Part shown: positions 16,482-25,761 of the stretch, piece after piece
How the letters are laid out: each line of letters begins with the position of its first letter
How positions within the stretch are numbered: the first letter of the stretch is position 1
The notes under the pieces: model-generated
What the model was told of the DNA's origin: nothing
The model's input: only the letters and a program-made list of their open reading frames with translations
Database searches by the model: none
Translations under genes and position numbers: made by a program
DNA from: Flavobacterium aquatile LMG 4008 = ATCC 11947
Lineage (GTDB): Bacteria; Bacteroidota; Bacteroidia; Flavobacteriales; Flavobacteriaceae
Length of the DNA: 64,000 nucleotides
Reading direction: 5' to 3'
NCBI RefSeq assembly: GCF_000757385.1
Contig: NZ_JRHH01000001.1
Coordinates: 578,040 to 642,039, forward strand

Positions 16482-16636
16482 ATAATACTATTTTAAAGTG
16501 AATATCAATTAAAATTATGATGGTAAAGTATAGAATTTTAATTAAGATAACAACTGTTTTTATCATCAAGGATTAAATTTAAATTAAATATCAAATAAAA
16601 ATTTACAAACAATAACATTTTAAAAAATTAAATATC

Positions 16637-17326
16637 ATGAAAAAATTAATATTAATAATAGTTTTAGCATTAGAATCAATAGTTGCTTTTGCACAAAAAC
16701 CAAGTCCAAGTTTATTAACACCAACAAACCATAGTTTAGTAATGGTTGATTATCAAAGTCAAATGGCATTTGCTACTAAAAATATTAGTGTAGATCAGTT
16801 GAGAACCAATGTTGCATTGGTAGCTGGCACTACAAAAATTTTTAATGTTCCAACGACAGTAACTACCGTAGCAGAAACAACTTTTAGTGGTCCAGTTTTT
16901 CCAGAAGTTTTAGAATTTTACCCAAAAGCAACTTCAAATTACATCGATAGAACTACAATGAATTTTTGGGAAGATGTTAACGCTCACAAATCTGTTGTAA
17001 ATAAAGGTAAAAAAATACTTGTAATAGGTGGTTTATGGACAAGTGTATGTATTGTAGGTCCAGTTTTATCTGCAATTGATGAAGGATATACAGTATATGT
17101 GCTCACAGATGCAAGCGGAGATGTTTCTAACGAGGCACATGAGATGGCTATAACTAGAATGGTTCAAGCAGGAGCACGTCCTATTACTTCATTACAATAT
17201 ATATTAGAATTACAACGCGATTGGTCAAGAAGTGCAACTTATAAAGCAGTTACAGATTTAATAGTTAAATATGGAGGTGCATATGGCGTAGGAATTCAAT
17301 ATGCTCGTACGGTGATAAAACATTAA
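16637..17326 (+). CDS. Exported isochorismatase-family hydrolase (YcaC-like)
   Basis: Cysteine hydrolase of the isochorismatase/nicotinamidase superfamily, 229 residues, with an N-terminal signal peptide (ends SIVAFAQ) that is unusual for this normally cytoplasmic family. Asp38 (MVDYQ) and Cys138 (TSVCIVG) fit two members of the catalytic triad; the third, normally Lys, is not obvious, and the region NYIDRTTMNFWED (101-113) offers Arg105 instead. The C-terminal half follows the YcaC pattern (LTDASGDVSNEAHEMAITRMVQAGA). The substrate is unknown. A strong terminator follows. Confidence 0.78.
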   Translation: MKKLILIIVLALESIVAFAQKPSPSLLTPTNHSLVMVDYQSQMAFATKNISVDQLRTNVALVAGTTKIFNVPTTVTTVAETTFSGPVFPEVLEFYPKATSNYIDRTTMNFWEDVNAHKSVVNKGKKILVIGGLWTSVCIVGPVLSAIDEGYTVYVLTDASGDVSNEAHEMAITRMVQAGARPITSLQYILELQRDWSRSATYKAVTDLIVKYGGAYGVGIQYARTVIKH

Positions 17327-17340
17327 TCTAAGTTATAAAA

Positions 17341-17366
17341 AAACCAGAGACTTTTATCTCTGGTTT
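17341..17366 (+). terminator. Terminator after the isochorismatase-like gene
   Basis: AAACCAGAGA (17341-17350), 6-base loop, TCTCTGGTTT (17357-17366), then TTAAATT. The remaining gap to 17777 (about 410 bases) is AT-rich; I see no gene or repeat in it beyond a doubtful 31-codon frame. Confidence 0.85.
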
Positions 17367-17777
17367 TTAAATTATTTTAAATAAAAAATAGTTGTTAAGA
17401 ATTTAATTTCCGTTGTTCTGTTTATATCAAATAAAGAGCTTTAGCCGAAAAGCAGCAATTGTTAGTTTTAATGTAAAATTAATTTGAGTGCTAACTATAT
17501 CAATTTTGCTTTAATTTTTAGGATAATAGTTTGCTTCAAGATTAGTAATTTTTGATCAATTGAAAAATATAAAATGATGTTGAAATATCAGAAACTGTAT
17601 CAATTTTTTTTGTTCAGTGTTTTTTTGGACCATTTATTCCGAACAATTATTTACTACTTCAAAATTTGAATTTGCTTTTAAAAATGAGCTTAAAAACTAA
17701 AAGATCTCAATCTAATAAAATGTTTGATGCATTTTAACGATTAAAAATTTGTTTTATAATTAATTTAAAGAAGAATT

Positions 17778-18716
17778 ATGGAAAACACTATCTTAGGGAT
17801 ACACCATATCACAGCAATTGCTGGAGATGCACAGCGAAATTTCAATTTTTATTCAAAAATATTGGGATTAAGATTTATAAAAAAAACAGTTAATTTCGAT
17901 GATCCAGGAACGTATCATTTTTATTTTGGAGATGAAATTGGAAGTGCAGGAACAATTTTAACATTTTTCCCTTGGGGAGAAGGCATTCAACAAGGAAGAA
18001 AAGGATCAGGAATGGCTACCGAAATTGGATATTCAGTACCAAAAGGAAGTTTAGACTTTTGGATTAAACGTTTTGAAGAACATAATGTAATTTTCAGTAA
18101 TCCATCAGAAAAATTTGGCGAAAAATATTTAACATTTACAGATCCAGACGGTTTAAAATTAGAACTTATCGAATCGAAAACTTTAGATTCCCGAAAAACA
18201 TGGGAGACTAATGAAATAAAAAGTGAAGTTGCACTTAAAGGATTTCATAATATTACTTTAACTTTAAATAGTATTAAAGCTACGTCTGCAATTTTAACAG
18301 AGATTTTTAGTTATAGATTATTAGATAAAGAAGCAAATCGATTTCGTTATTCAACGTCATCGGTAGAAAATGCTGCCATTGTGGATTTAGTTGAATTAGA
18401 GTTTGAAAAACGTGGACATGTAGCTAACGGATCAGTCCATCACGTAGCATTTCGTGTAAAAAATGATGAAAGCTTAATGTATTTTCGTGAAATTATTAGT
18501 GAATTAGGATTTGGTATTACACCGCAAATTGATCGCCAATATTTTCATTCATTATATTTTAGAGAACCTGGAGGAGTACTTTTTGAAATTGCTACAGACA
18601 ATCCAGGATTCACAGTTGACGAAACTTTAGAAAATTTGGGTAAAGAGTTAAAATTGCCCGCACAGCATGAATCAAAAAGAAAAGAAATAGAAGCGCTTTT
18701 AGTAAAAATAAATTGA
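17778..18716 (+). CDS. Ring-cleaving dioxygenase, VOC family (MhqO-like)
   Basis: Non-heme iron extradiol-type dioxygenase with two vicinal-oxygen-chelate modules, 312 residues. The N-terminal module starts GIHHITAIAGDAQRNFNFYSKILGLRF (7-33), the second is at about 155-280 with GFHNITLTLNS and HVAFRVKN, and a conserved Glu lies in GGVLFEIATD. Candidate metal ligands are His9 or His10, a His near 221, and the Glu. Members such as Bacillus MhqA/MhqO defend against quinones and hydroquinones. Here it stands alone between two intergenic gaps and ends in a hairpin. Quinone detoxification is inferred from the family. Confidence 0.82.
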   Translation: MENTILGIHHITAIAGDAQRNFNFYSKILGLRFIKKTVNFDDPGTYHFYFGDEIGSAGTILTFFPWGEGIQQGRKGSGMATEIGYSVPKGSLDFWIKRFEEHNVIFSNPSEKFGEKYLTFTDPDGLKLELIESKTLDSRKTWETNEIKSEVALKGFHNITLTLNSIKATSAILTEIFSYRLLDKEANRFRYSTSSVENAAIVDLVELEFEKRGHVANGSVHHVAFRVKNDESLMYFREIISELGFGITPQIDRQYFHSLYFREPGGVLFEIATDNPGFTVDETLENLGKELKLPAQHESKRKEIEALLVKIN

Positions 18717-18742
18717 TGATTTTGAGTTATTTACTTGTTTAA

Positions 18743-18790
18743 GATGTTCGTGGATTTTTGTTAGGATGTCCATGAGCATCTCTTTTTATG
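18743..18790 (+). terminator. Stem-loop after the dioxygenase gene
   Basis: GATGTTCGTGGA (18743-18754) pairs with TCCATGAGCATC (18769-18780) through 12 positions including two G-U pairs, followed by TCTTTTTATG. Confidence 0.6.
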
Positions 18791-18888
18791 TGTTAACTTT
18801 AATTTTTTTTTTGATTATTAATTTCAAAATTTAAAATGTCTAATATTTAATTGAATGTGTAGTATTTTTATAGATTTTTTTTAAAAAA

Positions 18889-20844
18889 TTATAGAAAAGA
18901 GCTGTTCTTTATACCAAGTTTTTTCATTTTCGAATTTAAAGTAGAAGCAGGAATGTTTAAAATTTCTGCAGCACCGCCAGCTCCAGAAACTTTTCCCTTG
19001 CATTTCTTTAAAATGTACGTAATATAGTCTCGTTCATTTTCGTGAATTGTTTTTATTAAAAATTCTTGCATTTTATCTTCTTCCGATTTTTTTGAAAAGT
19101 TTGGTAACAAAATTTCTTTTATTAAGTTACCATCAGTAAGTAACAAACTTCTTTGAATTACATGTTCTAATTCTCTGATATTACCAGGCCAATCATAAGA
19201 CATCATTAAATTTAATGCATCATCGGATAATTCAGGTGATTTAGTACCTGCTATTTTGCAAATTTTTTCAATAAAATAAGAAGCCAAGACAGGAATATCA
19301 TCTCTACGTTCTTTAAGTGACGGAACAGTAATTGGAAAAACATGCAGTCTGTAATATAAATCAAGTCTAAAACGACCAGACGCCACTTCATTTTCTAAAT
19401 TACGATTGGTTGCTGCAATGATGCGAACATCAATATTAATTGGAGTGCTTCCACCAATTCTTTCAATTTCTTTTTCTTGAAGAACTCGTAATAATTTGAC
19501 TTGAATATCCATAGGCATTTCACCGATTTCATCCAAAAAAATAGTGCCTCCATTTGCAGTTTCAAATTTTCCAATACGCTTGTCTAATGCACCTGTGAAA
19601 GCTCCTTTTTCATGACCAAAAAGCAATGATTCAGCAAGATTGTCAGGAATAGCTCCACAATTAATAATTATTAGTGGCTTGTCTTTTCTAGGTGATAAAT
19701 TATGGATACTTTGCGCTACTTTTTCTTTACCTGTTCCACTTTCTCCTAAGATTAAAACAGAGGTCTCTGAAGGTGCTACTTTTTTTATGTAATCAAAAAC
19801 GGACAACATTTTTTGACTATTACCAATCATATTGCAAAAACCATTGGAATTTTCCTCAATAATTACGGGTATCTTTTTTTTTATTAAATCATTGGGAATT
19901 TCAATTTTGGAAGTATTCATTGTTGTTACAAACTTGGCTAAGATGGTTTCTAGTTTGGTTAAAAGTTCCAAATGATCTTTGGTGTAAGTATCTGCAAATC
20001 TATTATAAAAGAAAAAATTGAATATGCCGCCATCTTCAATTCGTATTGGAATTGCTATAAATGATTTAATCCCATATGTTTTAATAATCAATCTTTTAAT
20101 AGCAGAATTTTGAAAAATATCCTTGAAAGAATCTCCATTATAAATCTTTGGAAATTCATGCTTTGGAGAATTTGACTTTAAATCAGTCAATTCTTTTACG
20201 TTTTTGCCTGTTATTTTTGCAAATTTATCAATATCGATAATATCATAATTGTCAAAATTTTTTCTAAATAGTGTTACTGGGTTATATTCATTTTCTACAA
20301 AGCCAACTTGCATATAGTCAAAGGGCATGTAGGTTTGTAATACTTTTGCTAATTCTAACAAGGCATGTTCCCATTTTAAAGGATAATAACTTATAGCATC
20401 AATATTTTCTCGTAAAATATTTTCTTGTTGTAATTGTGATTCAATGCCATGATTGTGTCTATAACAGGCAATTTCGAGGGTTATTAATACGTCTTGTTCT
20501 CTAAATGGTTTAACGATAAACCCATAAGGATGTGTTTTTTTTGCTTCCTCTAAAATAGATCTATTAGAATTTGCAGAAAGAAAAATGAAACCTATAAAAT
20601 TTTCATTCAATTTTTTGGCTAAGTCAATGCCTGTTTCAATACCTTTTAAACAAATATCGACAAAAACTAAATCTGGTTTTTCATTTTCAATAAACTCAAG
20701 TGCCTGTTTTACAGAACGGGCAATACCAATTACTGAATAATCTGCCTTCTCAAGAATTAATTGTAAATCATGTGCTTCAATAAATTGATCTTCAACTATG
20801 AGGATTTTCTTTTTTCTATCGGTAGTATTTTTTATTAATTCCAT
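18889..20844 (-). CDS. Sigma-54-dependent response regulator (REC-GAF-AAA+-HTH)
   Basis: Enhancer-binding activator, 651 residues. A receiver domain at 12-128 has the acidic pair Glu18-Asp19, phospho-acceptor Asp63 (VFVDICLKG) and Lys in IVKPF. A GAF-like domain lies at about 150-310. The AAA+ domain has Walker A GESGTGKE (about 366-373), the sigma-54 contact loop GAFTGA and Walker B GGTIFLDEIGE. A Fis-type helix-turn-helix closes the protein (AAEILNIPASTLNSKMKKLG). The receiver-GAF-AAA order is less common than plain NtrC. The TPR kinase gene lies divergently 305 bases away and could be its partner, but that kinase has no receiver and the pairing is untested. Confidence 0.88.
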   Translation of the reverse strand: MELIKNTTDRKKKILIVEDQFIEAHDLQLILEKADYSVIGIARSVKQALEFIENEKPDLVFVDICLKGIETGIDLAKKLNENFIGFIFLSANSNRSILEEAKKTHPYGFIVKPFREQDVLITLEIACYRHNHGIESQLQQENILRENIDAISYYPLKWEHALLELAKVLQTYMPFDYMQVGFVENEYNPVTLFRKNFDNYDIIDIDKFAKITGKNVKELTDLKSNSPKHEFPKIYNGDSFKDIFQNSAIKRLIIKTYGIKSFIAIPIRIEDGGIFNFFFYNRFADTYTKDHLELLTKLETILAKFVTTMNTSKIEIPNDLIKKKIPVIIEENSNGFCNMIGNSQKMLSVFDYIKKVAPSETSVLILGESGTGKEKVAQSIHNLSPRKDKPLIIINCGAIPDNLAESLLFGHEKGAFTGALDKRIGKFETANGGTIFLDEIGEMPMDIQVKLLRVLQEKEIERIGGSTPINIDVRIIAATNRNLENEVASGRFRLDLYYRLHVFPITVPSLKERRDDIPVLASYFIEKICKIAGTKSPELSDDALNLMMSYDWPGNIRELEHVIQRSLLLTDGNLIKEILLPNFSKKSEEDKMQEFLIKTIHENERDYITYILKKCKGKVSGAGGAAEILNIPASTLNSKMKKLGIKNSSFL

Positions 20845-21149
20845 GGTTAGTCACATTAAAGTGGAATAAAATAATTTTGTGTTATAAAAATACAAAAAGT
20901 TAATAAATTTGATTGATTAAAATAGAAAAAATTAACTTCAAAAGGATTTTGATAAATTATTTTCAAATTTAATGATGTAAAATTAAAAATATTGTAAAAA
21001 AAGATATTTAAAATTAATAATTTAATTGTTTGGGTATTTATGAATAGTGATAAAAATTTGTTTTTTTTCAATGAATTTGTATTTTATTAATAAAAATAAT
21101 ATTAATATCTTTATAATAAGATTAAAAAAAAATATTTAATAAAGTAAAT
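20845..21149. other. AT-rich divergent promoter gap
   Basis: This 305-base region separates the divergent sigma-54 activator and kinase genes. It is extremely AT-rich with long A and T tracts; I see no gene, repeat or convincing promoter box in it. Confidence 0.5.
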
Positions 21150-23606
21150 ATGAAATTATTGCATTGTATTTGTCTATTTTTAGGAGTTGTTGTACTTAGT
21201 TATGGTCAATCTAATACATCTATTTTTAATAATTACAATGTTAAAAAAAAGAGGTTGCTAATTAAAGCCACAGGTATGTATATTCATTCAATCAATCAAG
21301 GTGTGATTGATATGGATAGTGCAATGGTTTTGGCATGTAATGCAAATAGGGTTCCAATATCCTTTTCATATGACGAAGGTTATAACGATGGAAGATATTT
21401 TCCAGAAGCTAAAATGGTTGATCAAAATAATATTGATGAAGCAGTTAAAAGGTTAAATCAGTTAGAAAAAAAAGATCGCATAAAATTATTGTTACATATA
21501 GCAAGCCATTATCTTTTTAAAACTGGCGAGAAAAAGGTTGATACACAAAAAGCATTTATGTATATTAAACAAGCCAAAGAGTTAAGTATTTCAATAGGAA
21601 TAAGTAAATGGAAATGGCAGAGTGATTTACTATTAGCTAAATATTATTCACAAATAAATAATCTTGTAGAGAGCAAAAAGCTATTTTCAAAAGTTGTAAA
21701 TGAAACTAGAAGGGTTAACGATAAAAAAGCTTTAGCCGAAGCCTTAAATAATCAAGGTACTTATTTATTATTAGGCGAACCTGATAAAGTGAAGATATTA
21801 TCTGAAGCAATGTTATTATATAAATCAATTAACGAAAAGGAGTTAGAAATAGAAATGCTCATGAAAATGCTTACCGTTCATTTCTGGAATGGAGATACTA
21901 ACTTGGCAGAAAAGCAACTTTTAGAAAGTTATGAATTACAAAAAAAAAATGGTTTTAAGCATATTCATTATACTTCGGCACCTTTATCCTACATATATAC
22001 ATCCAAACTTAATTTAAATAAAGCTTTATTTTATTCTATAAAAAGTTTAGAATCAATGAATTTGACGAATGACATGATTTGTGCCGATAGCTTTTACCTA
22101 CGTTTAGGAAGTACTTATGACAGCATGGGTCATTCTGAAGAGGCAATAGAATTGTATAAAAAGAGTTTTGATTTTGGCACTAAAAATCTCAATAGCGGAA
22201 GTTGGTTTAAAAGTTTTCCGTTAATTATTCAGTCGCTTCTTAAAGAAAATAAATATGATGAAGCACTAAAATATATAGAGAAAACTAATGATTATCCTCC
22301 AAAAAACGAATTAGATATTTTTTTTCTATCCCAAACGAAAGCTTCTTATTATGAAAAAATTGGTAATTTATTGGTTGCCGAAAAGTTTTATATTGAAATG
22401 GAGAAACATGCAAAGGATATAATTTCTTTACGAACTGCAACTAGCGTAGCTAATGGATATTCAGATATTTCATTGTTTTATGCAAAAAATGGAAATCCTG
22501 TTAAAGCAAAGTATTATGCTAATAAAGTTTCCGATTTAAGCGTGAAAATGAAACAGAAATTTAATTTTAGCAATCTTAAACTTTCTTTATTTAAGATAGA
22601 TTCTATAGAGGGCAATTATCTCTCTTCAATACGTCATTACCAGAGTTATAATAGAATTAATGACTCTTTATACAATCAGTCAAAAAACCGGCAAATTGAA
22701 GAATTAAAAATTCAATATGAAACTTTGATGAAAGAGGATGATATCAAGACATTGGAAATGCAAAGTAAATTACAACAAAGTAAATTGGATAGATCAAAAC
22801 TCTTTATCAATTTGTCAACAGGATCAATAATTTTACTCATCATAATAATTATATTATTATTTAACCGATATTTGTTAAAACAAAAAAACAATAAAAAATT
22901 AGAGATTAAAGAAAAGCAAATTGGCCAAAAAAATTTAAATCTTCAACATTTGTTAGCTGAGAAAGAATGGCTAATAAGAGAAATTCATCATAGGGTAAAA
23001 AACAACCTTCAAACAGTAATTAGTTTACTTAATTCTCAATCTGCATATGTTGAGGATGATTTAGCGCTATCTACAATAAAAAACAGTCAGCATAGAATTC
23101 ATGCAATGTCCCTAATTCATCAAAAGCTGTATATTTCTGAAAATATTTCCACAATAAGCATGCCTATTTATGTAAAGGAGTTAGCCGAATATTTAAAAGA
23201 CTCTTTTAATTTAAAACAACGTATTCGTTTTAAAATTAAAATTGATGAGTTGAAATTGGATGTTTCACAAGCTGTTCCACTGGGATTAATAATCAACGAA
23301 GCTGTCACCAACTCAATAAAATATGCTTTTCCTGATAATCAATCAGGAATGATTTCCATAACATTAACAGCTGTAGATATCAATCACTATTTACTTACTA
23401 TTCAAGATGACGGAGTGGGAATTGATATTAATTCAAACAAAAAAGTTAGTGCCTCATTTGGAATGAGTTTGATTAAAGGATTAAGTGATGACCTAGATGG
23501 AGATTTTTCAATAGAAATCAATAATGGAACTTTATTAAAATTGTATTTTGAAAAAAATGTAATTGACAAGCAAAAAATAAGTTATGATAAATTTATTTCC
23601 GGATAA
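21150..23606 (+). CDS. TPR-containing membrane histidine kinase (HisKA_2 type)
   Basis: Sensor kinase of 818 residues. A signal peptide (MKLLHCICLFLGVVVLSYG) leads to a periplasmic array of TPR-like helices (about 90-540, for example LRLGSTYDSMGHSEEAIELYKKSF). A membrane span follows at about 552-573 (SIILLIIIIILLF), then a coiled linker. The kinase core begins with the HisKA_2 H-box EIHHRVKNNLQ (about 611-621) and ends with an ATPase domain (N-box INEAVTNSIKYAF, DDGVGID, FGMSLIKGL). HisKA_2 kinases with TPR sensors are frequent in Bacteroidota and often work with LytTR or other separate regulators. The divergent sigma-54 activator is the nearest candidate partner. Confidence 0.88.
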   Translation: MKLLHCICLFLGVVVLSYGQSNTSIFNNYNVKKKRLLIKATGMYIHSINQGVIDMDSAMVLACNANRVPISFSYDEGYNDGRYFPEAKMVDQNNIDEAVKRLNQLEKKDRIKLLLHIASHYLFKTGEKKVDTQKAFMYIKQAKELSISIGISKWKWQSDLLLAKYYSQINNLVESKKLFSKVVNETRRVNDKKALAEALNNQGTYLLLGEPDKVKILSEAMLLYKSINEKELEIEMLMKMLTVHFWNGDTNLAEKQLLESYELQKKNGFKHIHYTSAPLSYIYTSKLNLNKALFYSIKSLESMNLTNDMICADSFYLRLGSTYDSMGHSEEAIELYKKSFDFGTKNLNSGSWFKSFPLIIQSLLKENKYDEALKYIEKTNDYPPKNELDIFFLSQTKASYYEKIGNLLVAEKFYIEMEKHAKDIISLRTATSVANGYSDISLFYAKNGNPVKAKYYANKVSDLSVKMKQKFNFSNLKLSLFKIDSIEGNYLSSIRHYQSYNRINDSLYNQSKNRQIEELKIQYETLMKEDDIKTLEMQSKLQQSKLDRSKLFINLSTGSIILLIIIIILLFNRYLLKQKNNKKLEIKEKQIGQKNLNLQHLLAEKEWLIREIHHRVKNNLQTVISLLNSQSAYVEDDLALSTIKNSQHRIHAMSLIHQKLYISENISTISMPIYVKELAEYLKDSFNLKQRIRFKIKIDELKLDVSQAVPLGLIINEAVTNSIKYAFPDNQSGMISITLTAVDINHYLLTIQDDGVGIDINSNKKVSASFGMSLIKGLSDDLDGDFSIEINNGTLLKLYFEKNVIDKQKISYDKFISG

Positions 23607-23621
23607 TTTGTTTTAATTAAA

Positions 23622-23648
23622 AATAAAGCGAGTATGACTCGCTTTATT
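23622..23648 (+). terminator. Terminator after the TPR kinase
   Basis: AATAAAGCGAG (23622-23632), 5-base loop, CTCGCTTTATT (23638-23648), a perfect 11-bp stem followed by a T-rich stretch. Confidence 0.85.
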
Positions 23649-23766
23649 TAATAATTTGTTATTTAATTGAAAGATTCAATAGATAATTGTAGTCTTTTAA
23701 GTCTAAATTTTTAAATTTAAAAAAGAAATTGGCTCTCTAAAATTCTGACCCAAAAAAATTAAAATT

Positions 23767-24180
23767 TTAACTTTCTAAAGTTGACTCTACAGAAATTTTA
23801 AGATTGAGTGCCTTGCTCACAGGACAATTTTTTTCTGCATCATTTACAGCCTCTGCAAATATTTCTTCACTAAGTCCAGGAACCTTTGCTTTTACTGTTA
23901 AATGTGATTCGGTAATAGTGAATTCTTCTAATGAAATTACTGCATTAGTTTCCAATTTTTCAGCAATAAACCCTTTTTCTTGCAACCAAAAAGTGAGTTT
24001 CATTGTAAAACATCCTGCATGTGCTGCTGCTAATAATTCTTCGGGGTTTGTTCCAGAACCATCAGCAAACCTACTTTTAAATGAGTATTGTGTTTCATTT
24101 AATACACCGCTTTGTGTAGAAAGATGTCCGCTACCATCCATACCTGTGCCGCTCCAAACGGCTGTTGCTTTGCGTTTCAT
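23767..24180 (-). CDS. OsmC-family peroxide reductase
   Basis: Small thiol peroxidase that reduces organic hydroperoxides, 137 residues, which is the normal length. The two redox cysteines are Cys57 in AAHAGCF and Cys119 in EKNCPVSKAL. The N-terminus MKRKATAVWSGTGMDGSGHLSTQSG is the OsmC rather than the Ohr pattern. It probably acts in the cytoplasm against lipid or organic peroxides. It is monocistronic, and lies next to the seven-gene operon at 24.3-29.5 kb on the same strand. Confidence 0.88.
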   Translation of the reverse strand: MKRKATAVWSGTGMDGSGHLSTQSGVLNETQYSFKSRFADGSGTNPEELLAAAHAGCFTMKLTFWLQEKGFIAEKLETNAVISLEEFTITESHLTVKAKVPGLSEEIFAEAVNDAEKNCPVSKALNLKISVESTLES

Positions 24181-24291
24181 AATTTTTAGTATTTAGTTTT
24201 TAAAATATTTTTTTAATTTATAATTCATACTTATTGTATAGTTCAAGTTATTTAGTAATAATTAGTTTGTTATAAATCAATATCTTACTTT

Positions 24292-24771
24292 TTAATACAA
24301 TTCTCTTAAATCATCAATTCCAATAATATTAATCTCATTTAAATTATATTTTATGATGACCTCATCTAACAGATTAGATCGCACTACAATTAATAAATTA
24401 GAATTTGAGTTTCGAAGTAATTTCTTAAATAATATGTTATGACCTTTGTTTTGTAATTCTAATTTTCCTATTTCGTCAATAATTATCCAATCAAATTTTT
24501 TTTGAGAACTTTCTTTTATAATTATATTGGAAAGTTTAAAAGTATTCTTGTTTAAAATGAAGTCACCAATAATAACAGAATCGCTTGTTTTTTTTTCTAA
24601 TTGGTATGGATAGTAAGCTTCTTTTTCTATATCATAAAATTCTTTTCTTCCTTCAATTGTAGGTGTCAAGAAACCACTTACTTTTTTGTGTTTAATCCAA
24701 TTTAAAAGTGAACTCGATTTCCCAGTTTTTATTTTTCCAGATAAAACTACTATTTTAGGTTTCTTCTCCAT
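24292..24771 (-). CDS. P-loop NTPase, THEP1-like
   Basis: A nucleotide-hydrolysing protein of about 159 residues counted from the ATG at 24771 (MEKKPKIVVLSGKIKTGKSS); a second in-frame ATG at 24783 would add four residues. Walker A is GKIKTGKS (12-19) and Walker B is IIIDEIGKLEL (97-106), the DEIGKxEL form typical of THEP1/NTPase_1 nucleoside triphosphatases. The natural role of that family is not settled. The gene overlaps the end of the membrane-protein gene before it, so the two are translationally coupled and probably act together; whether the NTPase energises or regulates that membrane protein is open. Confidence 0.75.
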   Translation of the reverse strand: MEKKPKIVVLSGKIKTGKSSSLLNWIKHKKVSGFLTPTIEGRKEFYDIEKEAYYPYQLEKKTSDSVIIGDFILNKNTFKLSNIIIKESSQKKFDWIIIDEIGKLELQNKGHNILFKKLLRNSNSNLLIVVRSNLLDEVIIKYNLNEINIIGIDDLRELY

Positions 24772-25756
24772 TATTAAAAACATTTAACCAAATCATTAGA
24801 TGAACAAAAACTTCTATTCGTTTTAGACCTTTATATTGTTTACTAATTATATTTGCACGCCAAGAATTTTGATACATTAAAGAAATTAATTCTTGCACTT
24901 TATTAACTATATGCTTTTTTTTGAATTGTGTTTTTTTTTGATAAAAAAGCAATAGTTCAGGTGTAATCTTATAAAATAATATTAAAATTAAACAGGTTTT
25001 AATTAGATATAAGCTAACAGATTGTGTATTAGTAAATACAGCAATTAGAGAAATGCTTAACAAAAAGAATAGTAAAATAAATAACCCTATTTTTTTAGTT
25101 GATCCATTAATATTGGCAATAGCCAGCTTTTTATATGGTACTTCATTTAAAGCACTACTATACTTTTTTTTAAAGAGAGTATAGTTTTTTATAAAGCTTA
25201 ATGCCCAAATTCCAATTAAATATGCCCATATTGCATAAATTGTAAAATAGATAACAATCAATATTTTTAAAATAAATTGTGATGCCTGATTGTTTTTAAA
25301 AAATGTCGTTATAAAAAATGTTATTCCTTGCCATAACTCATTACCAAAAATTAGATAGGCCATTAATGGTTTTTGTATTGCAGATTCTAACATCACTAAT
25401 AACGAATATAAAAATACTGAAAATGCATTTAATTTAAAAACAGGAAAAATAAAGGATGCCAAAACTCCCTGAAAAAAAACTGCTACATAAGCTCCTGGTG
25501 GCGAATATGGGCTAATTAAAAGTTTTGCTAACAATACAATAGATAGAGATTTAAGAAATTGTTTTGAATTGTTACTGAAATATGCAATAAGAATATTTGT
25601 AATTACAGAAAAACCACCTATTAAAAAACCCGTAAATGGAATGTGTAAAAGATGCATAGCTCCGCCTAATCCGCCTTCTACAAAAATCCAAAAGGAGGTC
25701 AAATTTAGTAGGATTCCATCATTTCCTGTTTTTGTAGTTGTATTTCCTGTAATCAC
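24755..25756 (-). CDS. Unrecognised polytopic membrane protein (possible ECF-S-like N-terminus)
   Basis: A 333-residue inner-membrane protein with about eight hydrophobic spans. The first ~150 residues carry small-residue motifs (GGLGGAMHLLHIPFTGFLIGG, SPYSPPGAYVAVFFQG) that remind me of the substrate-binding subunits of ECF vitamin transporters. A membrane pair at about 160-200 follows, then a basic loop and two more spans at about 222-262. The C-terminal ~65 residues are a charged cytoplasmic region (LLFYQKKTQFKKKH, SWRANIISKQYKGLKRIEVF). It overlaps the THEP1-like NTPase and follows the PNPOx-fold gene by 5 bases. I cannot assign a family with confidence; the ECF resemblance is only by eye. 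Confidence 0.6.
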   Translation of the reverse strand: MITGNTTTKTGNDGILLNLTSFWIFVEGGLGGAMHLLHIPFTGFLIGGFSVITNILIAYFSNNSKQFLKSLSIVLLAKLLISPYSPPGAYVAVFFQGVLASFIFPVFKLNAFSVFLYSLLVMLESAIQKPLMAYLIFGNELWQGITFFITTFFKNNQASQFILKILIVIYFTIYAIWAYLIGIWALSFIKNYTLFKKKYSSALNEVPYKKLAIANINGSTKKIGLFILLFFLLSISLIAVFTNTQSVSLYLIKTCLILILFYKITPELLLFYQKKTQFKKKHIVNKVQELISLMYQNSWRANIISKQYKGLKRIEVFVHLMIWLNVFNNGEET

Positions 25757-25761
25757 AATAA

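Noticed and set aside
17574..17669. 31-codon frame in the gap before the dioxygenase gene
   Set aside because: Too short, no typical signal, lipobox or clean membrane helix, and no promoter box at proper distance.
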